Of a stretch of DNA of 64,000 bases, positions 55,574-64,000 are shown piece after piece. The position numbers were made by a program, and so were the translations under genes. Position 1 is the first letter of the stretch. Each line of letters starts with the position of its first letter. Origin of the DNA: Campylobacter lari subsp. lari (GTDB lineage: Bacteria > Campylobacterota > Campylobacteria > Campylobacterales > Campylobacteraceae). The notes below the pieces were generated by a model, which had not been told where the DNA came from, searched no databases, and saw only the letters and a program-made list of their open reading frames with translations. Location of the stretch: the NCBI RefSeq assembly GCF_013372185.1, contig NZ_CP053830.1:62001-126000 (forward strand), in the 5' to 3' direction.

Positions 55574-56913
55574 AATATTATCTTTCCTTTTGGATAATTT
55601 AAATATTTTTCTTTTTCTTTAAAAAATATACTAAATAAAAATGCAAGCACTCCCACTCTACCGCTAAGCATTAACAATATAATAAGTAATTTGCTTTCGG
55701 AATTAAAAAGTGCGCTAAACGATAAAGTCCCACCATCTCCTACTGAAACCCCTACTGTAGCAAATGCTGAACTTGTTTCAAAAAGCAAGGGTAAAAAACT
55801 TTTATCATCTTCGATTAAGGATAAAATTAATACACAAGTGATGATATACACAATAGAACTTACTGCTATAATGAAAGCTTTGTTGATAGTTTCTGTAGGA
55901 ATTTCAAAGTTGAAAATTCTTGCATTGCTATCTTTGATACTCCAATAAGCATAGATTAATAATACAGCAACCGTAGTGACTTTAATACCTCCCGCAGTTC
56001 CACCAGGTGCACCACCTACAATCATAAACAAAGATCCAAAAAACAAGCTTGCATCTTTAAAAGTGCTAAGATCAAGAGTGTTAAACCCTGCTGTTCGATA
56101 ATTTACTGCTGTAAAATATGCACTCATAATTTTATCAAAGAGAGAAAATTCTCCTATGCTTTTTGGGTTATGATATTCAAATAAAAACACAATCAAACTC
56201 GCAAAAATGATTAGTATAATAGTAGAAATTAAAACAAGCTTTGTGTGCAGACTCAAACTAGCAAAGCGCTTTTTGGAAAAAAAATATAATTCTAACAATA
56301 CAAAATATCCCAAACCTCCAACGATAATCAAAGAGGTGATGATAAAGTTAATCCAAAAATCATCTCTATAGGGCATCATTCCGCTTTCAAATATACTAAA
56401 TCCTGCATTATTAAAAGCAGAAATAGAGTGAAAAACACTAGCCCATAGAGCTTCAGTTAAATTCATGTCTAGTTTAAATCTTAAAAATAATAAAATAGCT
56501 CCTGTAAATTCAATGGCAAATACAAAAAATAAAACCTTTTTTAAAAATCCTACAAGGCCATCAGATTCAGGATAAATTAAAGATTCTCTTAAAAGATTTT
56601 TTTCTCCAAAGCTCATTTTTTTACGCACTAAAATATATAAAGCCATAGCTATGCTCATGTATCCCAAGCCACCTATTTGAATAAGCAATAAAATAACAAG
56701 TTGACCATAAAAACTAAAATCTAGCGAGGTATTTAACACAATAAGACCTGTCATGCTTACAGCTGAGGCGCTAGTAAAAAATGCATCTAAAAAAGATATA
56801 GGCTTGGTATGCATAATAGGAAGCATTAGAATAAAGGTGCCAAAAAGTGCAACTAGAATGTAGCCTATGAATAAAATTCTTATATTTTTTCTATCTAAGG
56901 ATAATTTTGCCAT
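55570..56913 (-). CDS. ktrB: Potassium uptake transmembrane subunit KtrB (TrkH-type)
   Basis: KtrB (447 residues) forms the sodium-dependent K+ channel-like pore. Four pore loops with a central Gly are expected. They are visible as SAVSMTGLIV near residue 50, HSISAFNNAGFS near residue 165, AVNYRTAGFNT near residue 272 and TSSAFATVGVSVGDGG near residue 380. Many hydrophobic helices surround them. It is first in the ktrB-ktrA operon. Confidence 0.93.
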   Translation of the reverse strand: MAKLSLDRKNIRILFIGYILVALFGTFILMLPIMHTKPISFLDAFFTSASAVSMTGLIVLNTSLDFSFYGQLVILLLIQIGGLGYMSIAMALYILVRKKMSFGEKNLLRESLIYPESDGLVGFLKKVLFFVFAIEFTGAILLFLRFKLDMNLTEALWASVFHSISAFNNAGFSIFESGMMPYRDDFWINFIITSLIIVGGLGYFVLLELYFFSKKRFASLSLHTKLVLISTIILIIFASLIVFLFEYHNPKSIGEFSLFDKIMSAYFTAVNYRTAGFNTLDLSTFKDASLFFGSLFMIVGGAPGGTAGGIKVTTVAVLLIYAYWSIKDSNARIFNFEIPTETINKAFIIAVSSIVYIITCVLILSLIEDDKSFLPLLFETSSAFATVGVSVGDGGTLSFSALFNSESKLLIILLMLSGRVGVLAFLFSIFFKEKEKYLNYPKGKIIL

Positions 56914-56969
56914 ATTAATTCTTTGAAATAAAAAATTTTACTTAAAATTGGTTAATAAATAAAAAGAGA

Positions 56970-56994
56970 ACTTTCCACCTTAAAAGTGGAAAGT
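56970..56994 (-). terminator. Intrinsic terminator after dcuA
   Basis: ACTTTCCAC (56970-56978) pairs with GTGGAAAGT (56986-56994). Read on the minus strand, it is followed by TCTCTTTTTATTT, a good T-tract. It ends the aspA-dcuA operon. Confidence 0.85.
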
Positions 56995-57001
56995 AAAAGT
57001 A

Positions 57002-58336
57002 TTAAAGCATTCCTACCGCTAAAAAGCCTAAAGCAACAGCTATAGCTATAGCTAACACACCAGGGATAAAGAATGCGTGGTTAAATATGAATTTTCCAAT
57101 TCTTGTTGTGCCTGTATCATCCATTTGAACTGCACCTAATAAAGTAGGGTAGGTTGGAAGAACGAAAAGCGCTGAAACGGCAGCAAAACAAGCAACTAAC
57201 ATATAAGAATCGCTTGGGTTTGTAGCTGAAATTCCTAATGCAGCAATGATAACTGGAACAATAGCTTTTGCAGTAGCTGCTTGAGAGTATAAAAGCATAC
57301 TGGCAAAGAAGAATGCAACTGCAAGCATAGCTGGAGTTTGTTTAACCCATTCACCTGCAACTTCTTTAATACCTGCTTCATGACCTGCAACGAAAGTATT
57401 TCCAAGCCAAGCAACACCAAATACGCACACACAAGCAGTCATGCCTGATTTAAATACACTTGTATTTAGAATTTTTGCAGGCTCAACTTTACATAAGAAT
57501 GTAATTAAAGTTGCAGCAGTTAATAAGAAACTCATAATTGCAGCATCTCTTGGGATAACTACTGGATCAATCCATTTAATATTATTTGAAATCGCTGTAG
57601 CATAAAGAACAACACATAAAACCGTGATTAAAAAGATTGCAACTGAAAGTTTTGCACCTGGTTTGTCTTCACTTTGTAAAACATCAGAAGCACTTTTTAC
57701 AAGTCCAGCTTTTAAGCGTTCTTGATATACAGGATCTTTGCTTAAATCCATAGGAGTGATTAAACTTACTATGAAAGCTGTAGCCATACAAGCAATAAAA
57801 GTAGTAACTATCCAAATTCCAATTAATGCAGGATAGCTCCAACCAAGTGGTTCTAATACACCTGTCATATAAACAACAGCAGCACTAACTGGAGAAGCTG
57901 TAATACCAATTTGTGAGGCAACAACCATTAATGAAAGTGGAGCCGATGGTTTGATGTTTTGAGACTTTGCAACATCAATAACAACAGGCATTAATGAAAA
58001 TACCGCATTACCAGTACCTGCTAAAATGGTAAGCAGCCAACCGCATGCTGGAGCAAGATAATTGATAAATTTTGGATGTTTGCGTAAAACTCTTTCGGTA
58101 ATTTTAACCATATAATCTAAACCACCAGCTTGCTGCATAGCAGAAATCGCTGCAATTGCCGCAGCAATGATTAAGATAACATCCCATGGAATATTACCTG
58201 GCTTCATTCCTAAAACAAGACCTAAAACAACAACGCCCAAACCTCCAGCATAGCCTATCGCTATGCCACCAAGGCGGATACCTATGAATATTGCCCCAAG
58301 AAAGACAATAAGTTGTAAAATAATCATTAAATCCAT
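57002..58336 (-). CDS. dcuA: Anaerobic C4-dicarboxylate transporter DcuA
   Basis: DcuA (444 residues) exchanges aspartate, fumarate and succinate across the inner membrane. About ten hydrophobic segments are seen. Family sequences include IFIGIRLGGIAIGYAGGLGV near residue 16, LTILAGTGNAVFSLMPVVID near residue 100, and SQIGITASPVSAAVVYMTG near residue 140. It lies 19 bases behind aspA, so aspartate uptake and deamination to fumarate are coupled. This matches the Cj0087-Cj0088 pair. Confidence 0.95.
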   Translation of the reverse strand: MDLMIILQLIVFLGAIFIGIRLGGIAIGYAGGLGVVVLGLVLGMKPGNIPWDVILIIAAAIAAISAMQQAGGLDYMVKITERVLRKHPKFINYLAPACGWLLTILAGTGNAVFSLMPVVIDVAKSQNIKPSAPLSLMVVASQIGITASPVSAAVVYMTGVLEPLGWSYPALIGIWIVTTFIACMATAFIVSLITPMDLSKDPVYQERLKAGLVKSASDVLQSEDKPGAKLSVAIFLITVLCVVLYATAISNNIKWIDPVVIPRDAAIMSFLLTAATLITFLCKVEPAKILNTSVFKSGMTACVCVFGVAWLGNTFVAGHEAGIKEVAGEWVKQTPAMLAVAFFFASMLLYSQAATAKAIVPVIIAALGISATNPSDSYMLVACFAAVSALFVLPTYPTLLGAVQMDDTGTTRIGKFIFNHAFFIPGVLAIAIAVALGFLAVGML

Positions 58337-58355
58337 AAGAACCTCCTTTAGCTAA

Positions 58356-59768
58356 TTAAGCTTTTCTTTCTTTGGTCATGTGAGGATTTAACATTCTCTC
58401 AGGTGATAAAATTTCATCAATTTCTGCTTTTGATAAATATCCTCTTTCTAGACAAATATCACCAACAGCTTTGCCGGTTTCTAAAGCTTCTTTAGCAATA
58501 CTTGCTGATTTTTCATATCCCAAAATAGGATTAAATGCTGTAACAATGCCTATTGAATTTAATACAGATTGTTTGCAAGCTTCTGGATTTGCTGTTAGAT
58601 GTTTGATAGCTTTTTGAGCTAAAGTTTTCATGGCATTTTCAAGCAATACTATAGAGTTAAACAAACCATAAGCAATGCCTGGCTCAAAAGCATTGAGTTC
58701 AAATTCTCCTCTTTCAGAACAAAGCATGATGGTTACATCATTTCCTATAACTTCATAGCAAGCTTCACCTACAACTTCGCAAATTACAGGATTTACTTTA
58801 CCTGGCATTATAGAACTACCTGGTTGCATTTTTGGTAGATTGATTTCACCTAAACCGCATCTTGGGCCTGAGTTCATTAATCTTAAATCGTTTGCAATCT
58901 TAGAAAGTCTTACTGCAGCAGTTTTTAAAGCTCCACTTACATGAACAAAATCAGCTGTATCTTGAGTAGCAGCGATAAAGTCTTCAGCTGGTTTAAAATC
59001 AACACCCGTAATCTCTTTTAATTTTTTCTCAACCACAAATTTGTAATCAGGGTGGCAGTTAATTCCTGTACCAATAGCTGTTGCACCAAGATTTAAATAA
59101 CTCATTGACTCACGAGCTGCTGTGATTTTAGCAATATCACTTTTAATATAGCTAGCAAAAGCGTTAAAAGTATTTCCTAAAGTAGTAGGAACTGCATCTT
59201 CAAGCTCTGTTCTACCCATTTTAATGATATCTTTGTATTCTTTAGCTTTTGCTTCTAACTCAGCTTTTAGCTCTTCCATTGCTTTTAAAAGATCACTAAG
59301 TTTTGCATAAGCAGCAACTTTAATGGAGCTTGGATAAGTGTCATTTGTAGATTGACCTAGGTTTGTGTGATCATTTGGATGAAGATATTGGTATTCACCT
59401 TTTTTGTGCCCCATGCTCTCAAGTGCAATATTAGTGATAACTTCATTTGTATTCATATTTGTACTAGTACCAGCACCACCTTGGATCATATCAACAACGA
59501 ACTGATCTAAAAATTCACCAGCAATCAATCTATCGCAAGCTTTAGCAATTGCATCAGCTTTGTCAGCATCAAGAACTCCAACTTCTTTGTTGGCAAGAGC
59601 AGCTGCTTTTTTAACTTGGGCAAAGGCTTTTACAAAATAAGGATAATCTTGTAATCTTCTACCACTCATATGAAAATTATCTAGTGCTCTGTAAGTTTGC
59701 ACTCCATAATAAACATTATCAGGGATTTCTAACTCACCAATAAAGTCGTGTTCTTTCCTTGTTCCCAT
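58356..59768 (-). CDS. aspA: Aspartate ammonia-lyase
   Basis: Aspartase (470 residues) converts L-aspartate to fumarate and ammonia, feeding fumarate respiration and the citric acid cycle. The superfamily signature GSSIMPGKVNP is visible near residue 318. The other conserved regions are GTSTNMNTNEVI near residue 98 and GQSTNDTYPSSI near residue 138. A strong AAGGAG precedes the ATG. It leads the aspA-dcuA operon. Confidence 0.97.
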   Translation of the reverse strand: MGTRKEHDFIGELEIPDNVYYGVQTYRALDNFHMSGRRLQDYPYFVKAFAQVKKAAALANKEVGVLDADKADAIAKACDRLIAGEFLDQFVVDMIQGGAGTSTNMNTNEVITNIALESMGHKKGEYQYLHPNDHTNLGQSTNDTYPSSIKVAAYAKLSDLLKAMEELKAELEAKAKEYKDIIKMGRTELEDAVPTTLGNTFNAFASYIKSDIAKITAARESMSYLNLGATAIGTGINCHPDYKFVVEKKLKEITGVDFKPAEDFIAATQDTADFVHVSGALKTAAVRLSKIANDLRLMNSGPRCGLGEINLPKMQPGSSIMPGKVNPVICEVVGEACYEVIGNDVTIMLCSERGEFELNAFEPGIAYGLFNSIVLLENAMKTLAQKAIKHLTANPEACKQSVLNSIGIVTAFNPILGYEKSASIAKEALETGKAVGDICLERGYLSKAEIDEILSPERMLNPHMTKERKA

Positions 59769-60125
59769 GATGTACTCCTTGTGGGTTTTATTTAAGTTTT
59801 GTTTATAAACTTAATGAGTATTATATAACAATTTTTTATAAAAGTTTCATAAATTTTTCTGAATTTATTAAAAATCAATAAAAATATATAAAATAAATTA
59901 AAATATTGATATTCATTTTATAAATATAGTACTTTTTTGGTAGGTATTTAATATTTGTAGTATTTATTATTACTTCTACAGTTTATTTTTAAAAACTTTA
60001 TATTTATTTTTTATATAATTTTAAAATCATAAAAAGATAAAAGATTATTATTTTATAAATTAAGTTTAGGGAAATTAAATTTGAATTTTTACTAAGTCAA
60101 TCAACAAGCCTTAGTTCGTTAACTG
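59769..60125 (-). other. AT-rich intergenic region upstream of aspA
   Basis: About 360 bases with very high A/T content. It provides the ribosome site of aspA at its left edge and presumably the aspA promoter. I cannot choose a -10 box with confidence because many candidates fit. No reading frame of note is present. Confidence 0.5.
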
Positions 60126-60156
60126 ATCAACTAAACCCGTTAAGGGTTTGGTTGAT
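60126..60156 (-). terminator. Hairpin behind the first Tlp gene
   Basis: ATCAAC, AAACCC (60126-60138) pair with GGGTTT, GTTGAT (60144-60156), each six bases with one mismatch between. The minus-strand transcript meets it right after the stop at 60159. No T-tract follows. A second palindrome, ACTAAG/CTTAGT, lies at about 60091-60115. Confidence 0.6.
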
Positions 60157-60158
60157 TG

Positions 60159-61181
60159 TTAAAACCTCTTCTTCTTAGCATCCTCTAAGATATCATTGGC
60201 TATTTTATTTACATTTTCAGATATTGCAGCACTATCATTAGCTATTTTAAGATTTTCTTGTGTTACATGATCAATTTGAGCTACAGCATCATTGATTTGA
60301 GTAATACCTGTAGTTTGTTCTTTAATACTTTCACCCATTTCATTAATAGATTGAACTAAGATATTAGTATTAGCTTCTATCTCACCTAAAGACTTTTGAG
60401 TTCTCTCAGCTAAATTTCTAACTTCATCAGCAACAACAGCAAATCCTCTACCATGCTCTCCAGCTCTTGCAGCTTCTATAGCAGCATTTAATGCAAGTAG
60501 ATTAATTTGATCAGCTATATCTCCTATTATAGAAGTAACATTTTTAATCTCTTCACTTTGAGCTATTACTTCACTTGTTTTATGAGATACATTTTGCATA
60601 GAAGAAGTAATCTCTTCTAAAGCAGCAGCTGTTTCTTCCAAAGAAGAAGCTTGGCTTGATGAAGAATCTGTTAATTCTCTAACAGCACTTTGTAATTTAC
60701 CACTTTGTGTTGCAAGTAAATTAGCAAATTCAGAAGATTGTCTTAGCATAGCTACTATTTCTTGACCTAATACATTAGTAGTTATTTCAACCCCACCTTT
60801 AGCATTAGCAACTTCTGTTGTAAAGTCTAATGCTTTATAGCTATCAAATACACGGTTAATTTCATTCATATTAGAACCAACTTTTTCTTCTAATACACTA
60901 AGCATATCATTTAATACATTTTTTAATTCTATTAATTGAGGATTAGCAGGAATAGCTGTTATTCTTGCTGTTAAATTACCAGCTTCTATTTCTTTAGCTG
61001 TTTCAACTGATTGTTCTACTGCTTTAGCATCTTGTTCTAAAGCATTTTTAGTTTTAGTGATGTTTTCATTAATGGCTTTAGCTATTACTCCAAATTCATC
61101 ATTTGTATTAACATTAATCATAGCTGAGTCTTTGGTTTTATGGTTGATAAAATCAAAGAATGAGTTAAGGCCTGTTTGGAT
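60159..61181. repeat. Shared signalling segment, copy 1
   Basis: These 1,023 bases align without any gap to 62310-63332 (constant offset of 2,151 bases). The encoded proteins differ at only a few positions near the HAMP end (EFGVIAK versus ELGAMAK). Most DNA differences are silent and clustered, for example around 60439-60460. Confidence 0.93.
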
Positions 61182-62141
61182 AATAAAAATTGGATTAAGC
61201 AGATAAGATGCAAAAAATTTAATTAACACCAATACAATTATTAATGCAATAAATCCAACAATGAGCTGAGTTTTAAGTGCTAAATCGCTAGCTTTTGTAT
61301 AAGTATCGTTTTCAACCATAGCACAAATATTAATATTTGGATTTGGTGTCTTATCACATAATACTGCCTGTGTGACACCTTTATCATCTTTTGCGTAAAA
61401 TAAGGTGTCAATATTTTCAGGATCTAAAAGACTAGGATCTTCCGTGATAGCTTTTGCTATATTTTGTCCTAATACTGTTTTAGTTAATATCAATTTTGGA
61501 TCTTGATGAAACATAGTAGTTCCATCTTGAGAGTATACTGCAACAAAAGAATTTTCTGTCTTGCCTACTTCTAAAGCATCTGCTGAATATTGTTCTAAGC
61601 TATATACACCTGCAACAACTCCTTTAAATTTTCCATTTATAATTAATGGAGCAGAATATGCTATACCTTCTATACCTGAAGTAACTGACTTGTAAGGATC
61701 ACTAGTGTATAAACCCATATTTTTCTTTGCGCCTATATACCATGATCTACTTCTACCATCAAAGCCATTATTTAAAGTTTTTTTAACTCCCGTGCTATCA
61801 TATGTAATACCATCTTCTGTGGCTAAAAATACTATTTCAAAACCAACATATTCTTGTGTTAGTTTTAATGCGTTAAAAATTTCTTGTTCATTATCTAGAA
61901 TATGATTTTCGACTGCGAAATTAGCTAAATTTTGTATAGCCGATTGATTATCTGCTTCATAAGTATTAAAAATATAACCAACATCAAATAATACTTTATT
62001 GTGGTTTTCTCTTAAATATTCAAAGCTACTTTGCTTTGTTTGAAAATAAGCTATACTTCCAATTATAACAATAGTAGCAGCAAAGAGAATACCAACTAGT
62101 ATATTTACCTTTGAAACTATACTATTAATTTTCATGGACAA
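60159..62141 (-). CDS. Chemoreceptor (Tlp) with dCache sensor domain
   Basis: A 660-residue transmembrane receptor. Membrane segments lie near residues 10-32 and 293-312, and between them a periplasmic double-Cache domain ([16 protein letters not shown] near residue 122, [17 protein letters not shown] near residue 167). HAMP-like and signalling regions follow, with the conserved tip near residues 545-580 ([20 protein letters not shown]). The amino-acid pocket motif is incomplete because the Asp after GxxG is Tyr here, so another ligand is likely. The signalling half is shared with the neighbouring receptor. Confidence 0.92.
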   Translation of the reverse strand: MSMKINSIVSKVNILVGILFAATIVIIGSIAYFQTKQSSFEYLRENHNKVLFDVGYIFNTYEADNQSAIQNLANFAVENHILDNEQEIFNALKLTQEYVGFEIVFLATEDGITYDSTGVKKTLNNGFDGRSRSWYIGAKKNMGLYTSDPYKSVTSGIEGIAYSAPLIINGKFKGVVAGVYSLEQYSADALEVGKTENSFVAVYSQDGTTMFHQDPKLILTKTVLGQNIAKAITEDPSLLDPENIDTLFYAKDDKGVTQAVLCDKTPNPNINICAMVENDTYTKASDLALKTQLIVGFIALIIVLVLIKFFASYLLNPIFIIQTGLNSFFDFINHKTKDSAMINVNTNDEFGVIAKAINENITKTKNALEQDAKAVEQSVETAKEIEAGNLTARITAIPANPQLIELKNVLNDMLSVLEEKVGSNMNEINRVFDSYKALDFTTEVANAKGGVEITTNVLGQEIVAMLRQSSEFANLLATQSGKLQSAVRELTDSSSSQASSLEETAAALEEITSSMQNVSHKTSEVIAQSEEIKNVTSIIGDIADQINLLALNAAIEAARAGEHGRGFAVVADEVRNLAERTQKSLGEIEANTNILVQSINEMGESIKEQTTGITQINDAVAQIDHVTQENLKIANDSAAISENVNKIANDILEDAKKKRF

Positions 62142-62275
62142 ATCCTTTTGTTTTTATTAAATGCCGTAATTATGTGTCAATACTTTAAATATAAAAACTA
62201 GCATAAATAAATAAAGTTCAATAATAAATAAATAAAAAGAGATAAAAAAAGTATTATTTATAGAAAGCGTAAGAA

Positions 62276-62304
62276 TAACTAGCAAGCCTAATACTTGCTA
62301 GTTA
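62276..62304 (-). terminator. Hairpin behind the second Tlp gene
   Basis: TAACTAGCAAG (62276-62286) pairs perfectly with CTTGCTAGTTA (62294-62304) around a seven-base loop. The following minus-strand bases are only moderately T-rich. Confidence 0.7.
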
Positions 62305-62309
62305 CTCAA

Positions 62310-63332
62310 TTAAAACCTCTTCTTCTTAGCATCCTCTAAGATATCATTGGCTATTTTATTTACATTTTCAGATATTGCAGCACTATCATTAGCTATTTTA
62401 AGATTTTCTTGTGTTACATGATCAATTTGAGCTACAGCATCATTGATTTGAGTAATACCTGTAGTTTGTTCTTTAATACTTTCACCCATTTCATTAATAG
62501 ATTGAACTAAGATATTAGTATTAGCTTCTATCTCACCTAAAGACTTTTGAGTTCTCTCAGCTAAATTTCTAACTTCATCAGCAACAACAGCAAAGCCACG
62601 TCCGTGTTCTCCAGCTCTTGCAGCTTCTATAGCAGCATTTAATGCAAGTAGATTAATTTGATCAGCTATATCTCCTATTATAGAAGTAACATTTTTAATT
62701 TCTTCACTTTGAGCTATTACTTCACTTGTTTTATGAGATACATTTTGCATAGAAGAAGTAATCTCTTCTAAAGCAGCAGCTGTTTCTTCCAAAGAAGAAG
62801 CTTGGCTTGATGAAGAATCTGTTAATTCTCTAACAGCACTTTGTAATTTACCACTTTGTGTTGCAAGTAAATTAGCAAATTCAGAAGATTGTCTTAGCAT
62901 AGCTACTATTTCTTGACCTAATACATTAGTAGTTATTTCAACCCCACCTTTAGCATTAGCAACTTCTGTTGTAAAGTCTAATGCTTTATAGCTATCAAAT
63001 ACACGGTTAATTTCATTCATATTAGAACCAACTTTTTCTTCTAATACACTAAGCATATCATTTAATACATTTTTTAATTCTATTAATTGAGGATTAGCAG
63101 GAATAGCTGTTATTCTTGCTGTTAAATTACCAGCTTCTATTTCTTTAGCTGTTTCAACTGATTGTTCTACTGCTTTAGCATCTTGTTCTAAAGCATTTTT
63201 AGTTTTAGTGATGTTTTCATTGATAGCTTTTGCCATAGCACCTAGTTCATCATTTGTATTAACATTAATCATAGCTGAGTCTTTGGTTTTATGATTGATA
63301 AAATCAAAGAATGAGTTAAGGCCTGTTTGGAT
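62310..63332. repeat. Shared signalling segment, copy 2
   Basis: The counterpart of 60159-61181. The match starts at the stop codon in both copies and ends at the second membrane segment, so it covers exactly the cytoplasmic part of the receptor. Confidence 0.93.
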
Positions 63333-64000
63333 TTTTTCTAGTGGAGAAAGATAGCGTGAAACTATGAAATATAATACCGCTATACTTAAAACAATCATTA
63401 TAATCACAACGATAGCTTGCGTTAGTGCAATTTGCATGATAGGTTTGTTGATTATTTCAGCGCTTTCTGTGCTACAAACACGATAATCATAGATATTTGC
63501 ACAAATTCCAAGTCTTTCTTGACCCTTTAAGCCATATTCAAAAAATTTATAATCTCCATTTTGTTTATGGGCGTTGATTACAGGAGAGTGATCTACGGAT
63601 GGATCTAAGAGCTGTTTGTTTTTAGCTACAAAAACTTTTTCGTTTTGATTAAACAAAAAGCTATTTCCTGGTTTATTTTCAAAGTCTTTTTGAAGATCAG
63701 CTATAGGTATATCAACACCGATTACACCTATAAATTTACCATCTTTTGAGATTGATTTTGTATAAGTAATTACATATTGGTTGGTTGCTTTATCGATGTA
63801 TGGAAATGTGATAAATACTTTGTTTGTTTTTCTTGCTTCTATATACCATTCTCTTGTTCTTGTGTCATAATTTATGGCTTTACCATATATTACTACATTA
63901 GTGTTTTTATTATCGCTACTGTTATCGCTAACTATATTTTCCCCATTGTCTAAACCTATAAATGTTGCCAAAACTCCAGAGGCTTTTCTGTAAGATTTTA
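62310..64000 (-). CDS. Chemoreceptor (Tlp) with amino-acid type dCache domain, 5' end missing
   Basis: The frame stays open to the window edge, so the N-terminus lies outside; 562 codons are visible. The sensor shows [17 protein letters not shown], then [20 protein letters not shown] with VDIP behind it. The Tyr, Arg-x-x-Trp-Tyr, Tyr and Asp residues fit the dCache_1AA amino-acid pocket. A membrane segment ([20 protein letters not shown]) leads to the cytoplasmic signalling half that equals that of the neighbour. An apparent TTG start at 63971 is only a consequence of the window cut. Confidence 0.93.
   Translation of the reverse strand, partial: KSYRKASGVLATFIGLDNGENIVSDNSSDNKNTNVVIYGKAINYDTRTREWYIEARKTNKVFITFPYIDKATNQYVITYTKSISKDGKFIGVIGVDIPIADLQKDFENKPGNSFLFNQNEKVFVAKNKQLLDPSVDHSPVINAHKQNGDYKFFEYGLKGQERLGICANIYDYRVCSTESAEIINKPIMQIALTQAIVVIIMIVLSIAVLYFIVSRYLSPLEKIQTGLNSFFDFINHKTKDSAMINVNTNDELGAMAKAINENITKTKNALEQDAKAVEQSVETAKEIEAGNLTARITAIPANPQLIELKNVLNDMLSVLEEKVGSNMNEINRVFDSYKALDFTTEVANAKGGVEITTNVLGQEIVAMLRQSSEFANLLATQSGKLQSAVRELTDSSSSQASSLEETAAALEEITSSMQNVSHKTSEVIAQSEEIKNVTSIIGDIADQINLLALNAAIEAARAGEHGRGFAVVADEVRNLAERTQKSLGEIEANTNILVQSINEMGESIKEQTTGITQINDAVAQIDHVTQENLKIANDSAAISENVNKIANDILEDAKKKRF

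Noticed and set aside
60159-63332. The 1-kb direct repeat as an insertion sequence or mobile element
   Set aside because: It coincides exactly with the cytoplasmic domains of two chemoreceptors and has no terminal repeats or transposase.
1-64000. CRISPR array or prophage
   Set aside because: No series of spaced repeats and no phage structural or integrase genes were seen.

Overview
The window is a dense, AT-rich, single-chromosome stretch from a Campylobacter, and gene content points to the C. lari side of the genus rather than C. jejuni. Supporting features are docA/docB, the desulforubrerythrin Rrc, the his operon joined to rplQ, the Mla-like iamAB block after tkt, flgE with a sigma-54 promoter, ktrAB, aspA-dcuA, and tandem Tlp receptors. 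No rRNA operon, CRISPR array, insertion sequence or prophage was seen.

Layout: 1-4.6 kb is the spc ribosomal operon (rplN to secY). 4.6-16.4 kb holds metabolic and stress genes (murI, ansA, rrc, a family-6 DNA glycosylase, rnhB, sdaC-sdaA, map), the docB-docA pair and a broken MFS transporter. 16.4-19.8 kb is the alpha operon (infA, rpmJ, rpsM, rpsK, rpsD, rpoA, rplQ), so the ribosomal cluster is split by about 12 kb. 19.9-27.2 kb is the histidine operon hisG-D-B-H-A-F-I. A two-gene cassette, an unknown protein plus a beta-class DNA adenine methyltransferase, sits exactly between hisB and hisH, and every junction is an ATGA overlap.

27.4-33 kb holds a chemotaxis protein without a sensor domain, then a segment bounded by a 64-bp inverted repeat (63/64 identical). 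Inside it are a hairpin RNA candidate, a NYN-domain gene split across two frames, flgE, and an orphan zeta-toxin-like kinase. 33-44.3 kb is a Bcr-type efflux pump and a long co-oriented run: nfu, murE, ybaB-like, PDZ protein, ispA, tkt, a four-gene Mla-type lipid transporter, and a sigma-54 dependent flagellar co-chaperone candidate.

44.3-54.7 kb carries sodC, an AraC regulator, a periplasmic propeller protein, ung, a two-component system with a His-rich DUF1104-type protein, a SIMPL protein, mutY, a radical SAM protein, tRNA-Ser(GGA) and a SprA-like protein. 54.9-64 kb holds tRNA-Met(CAT), ktrA-ktrB, aspA-dcuA and two chemoreceptors whose signalling halves share 1,023 aligned bases without a gap. 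The second receptor runs off the window.

The strongest items for a second look are the methyltransferase cassette inside the his operon, the inverted repeat around flgE, the NYN gene with a TTTAAAC heptamer at its frame break, and several hairpins over ribosome binding sites or ribosomal-protein leaders. All family assignments come from reading sequences by eye; no database search was run.
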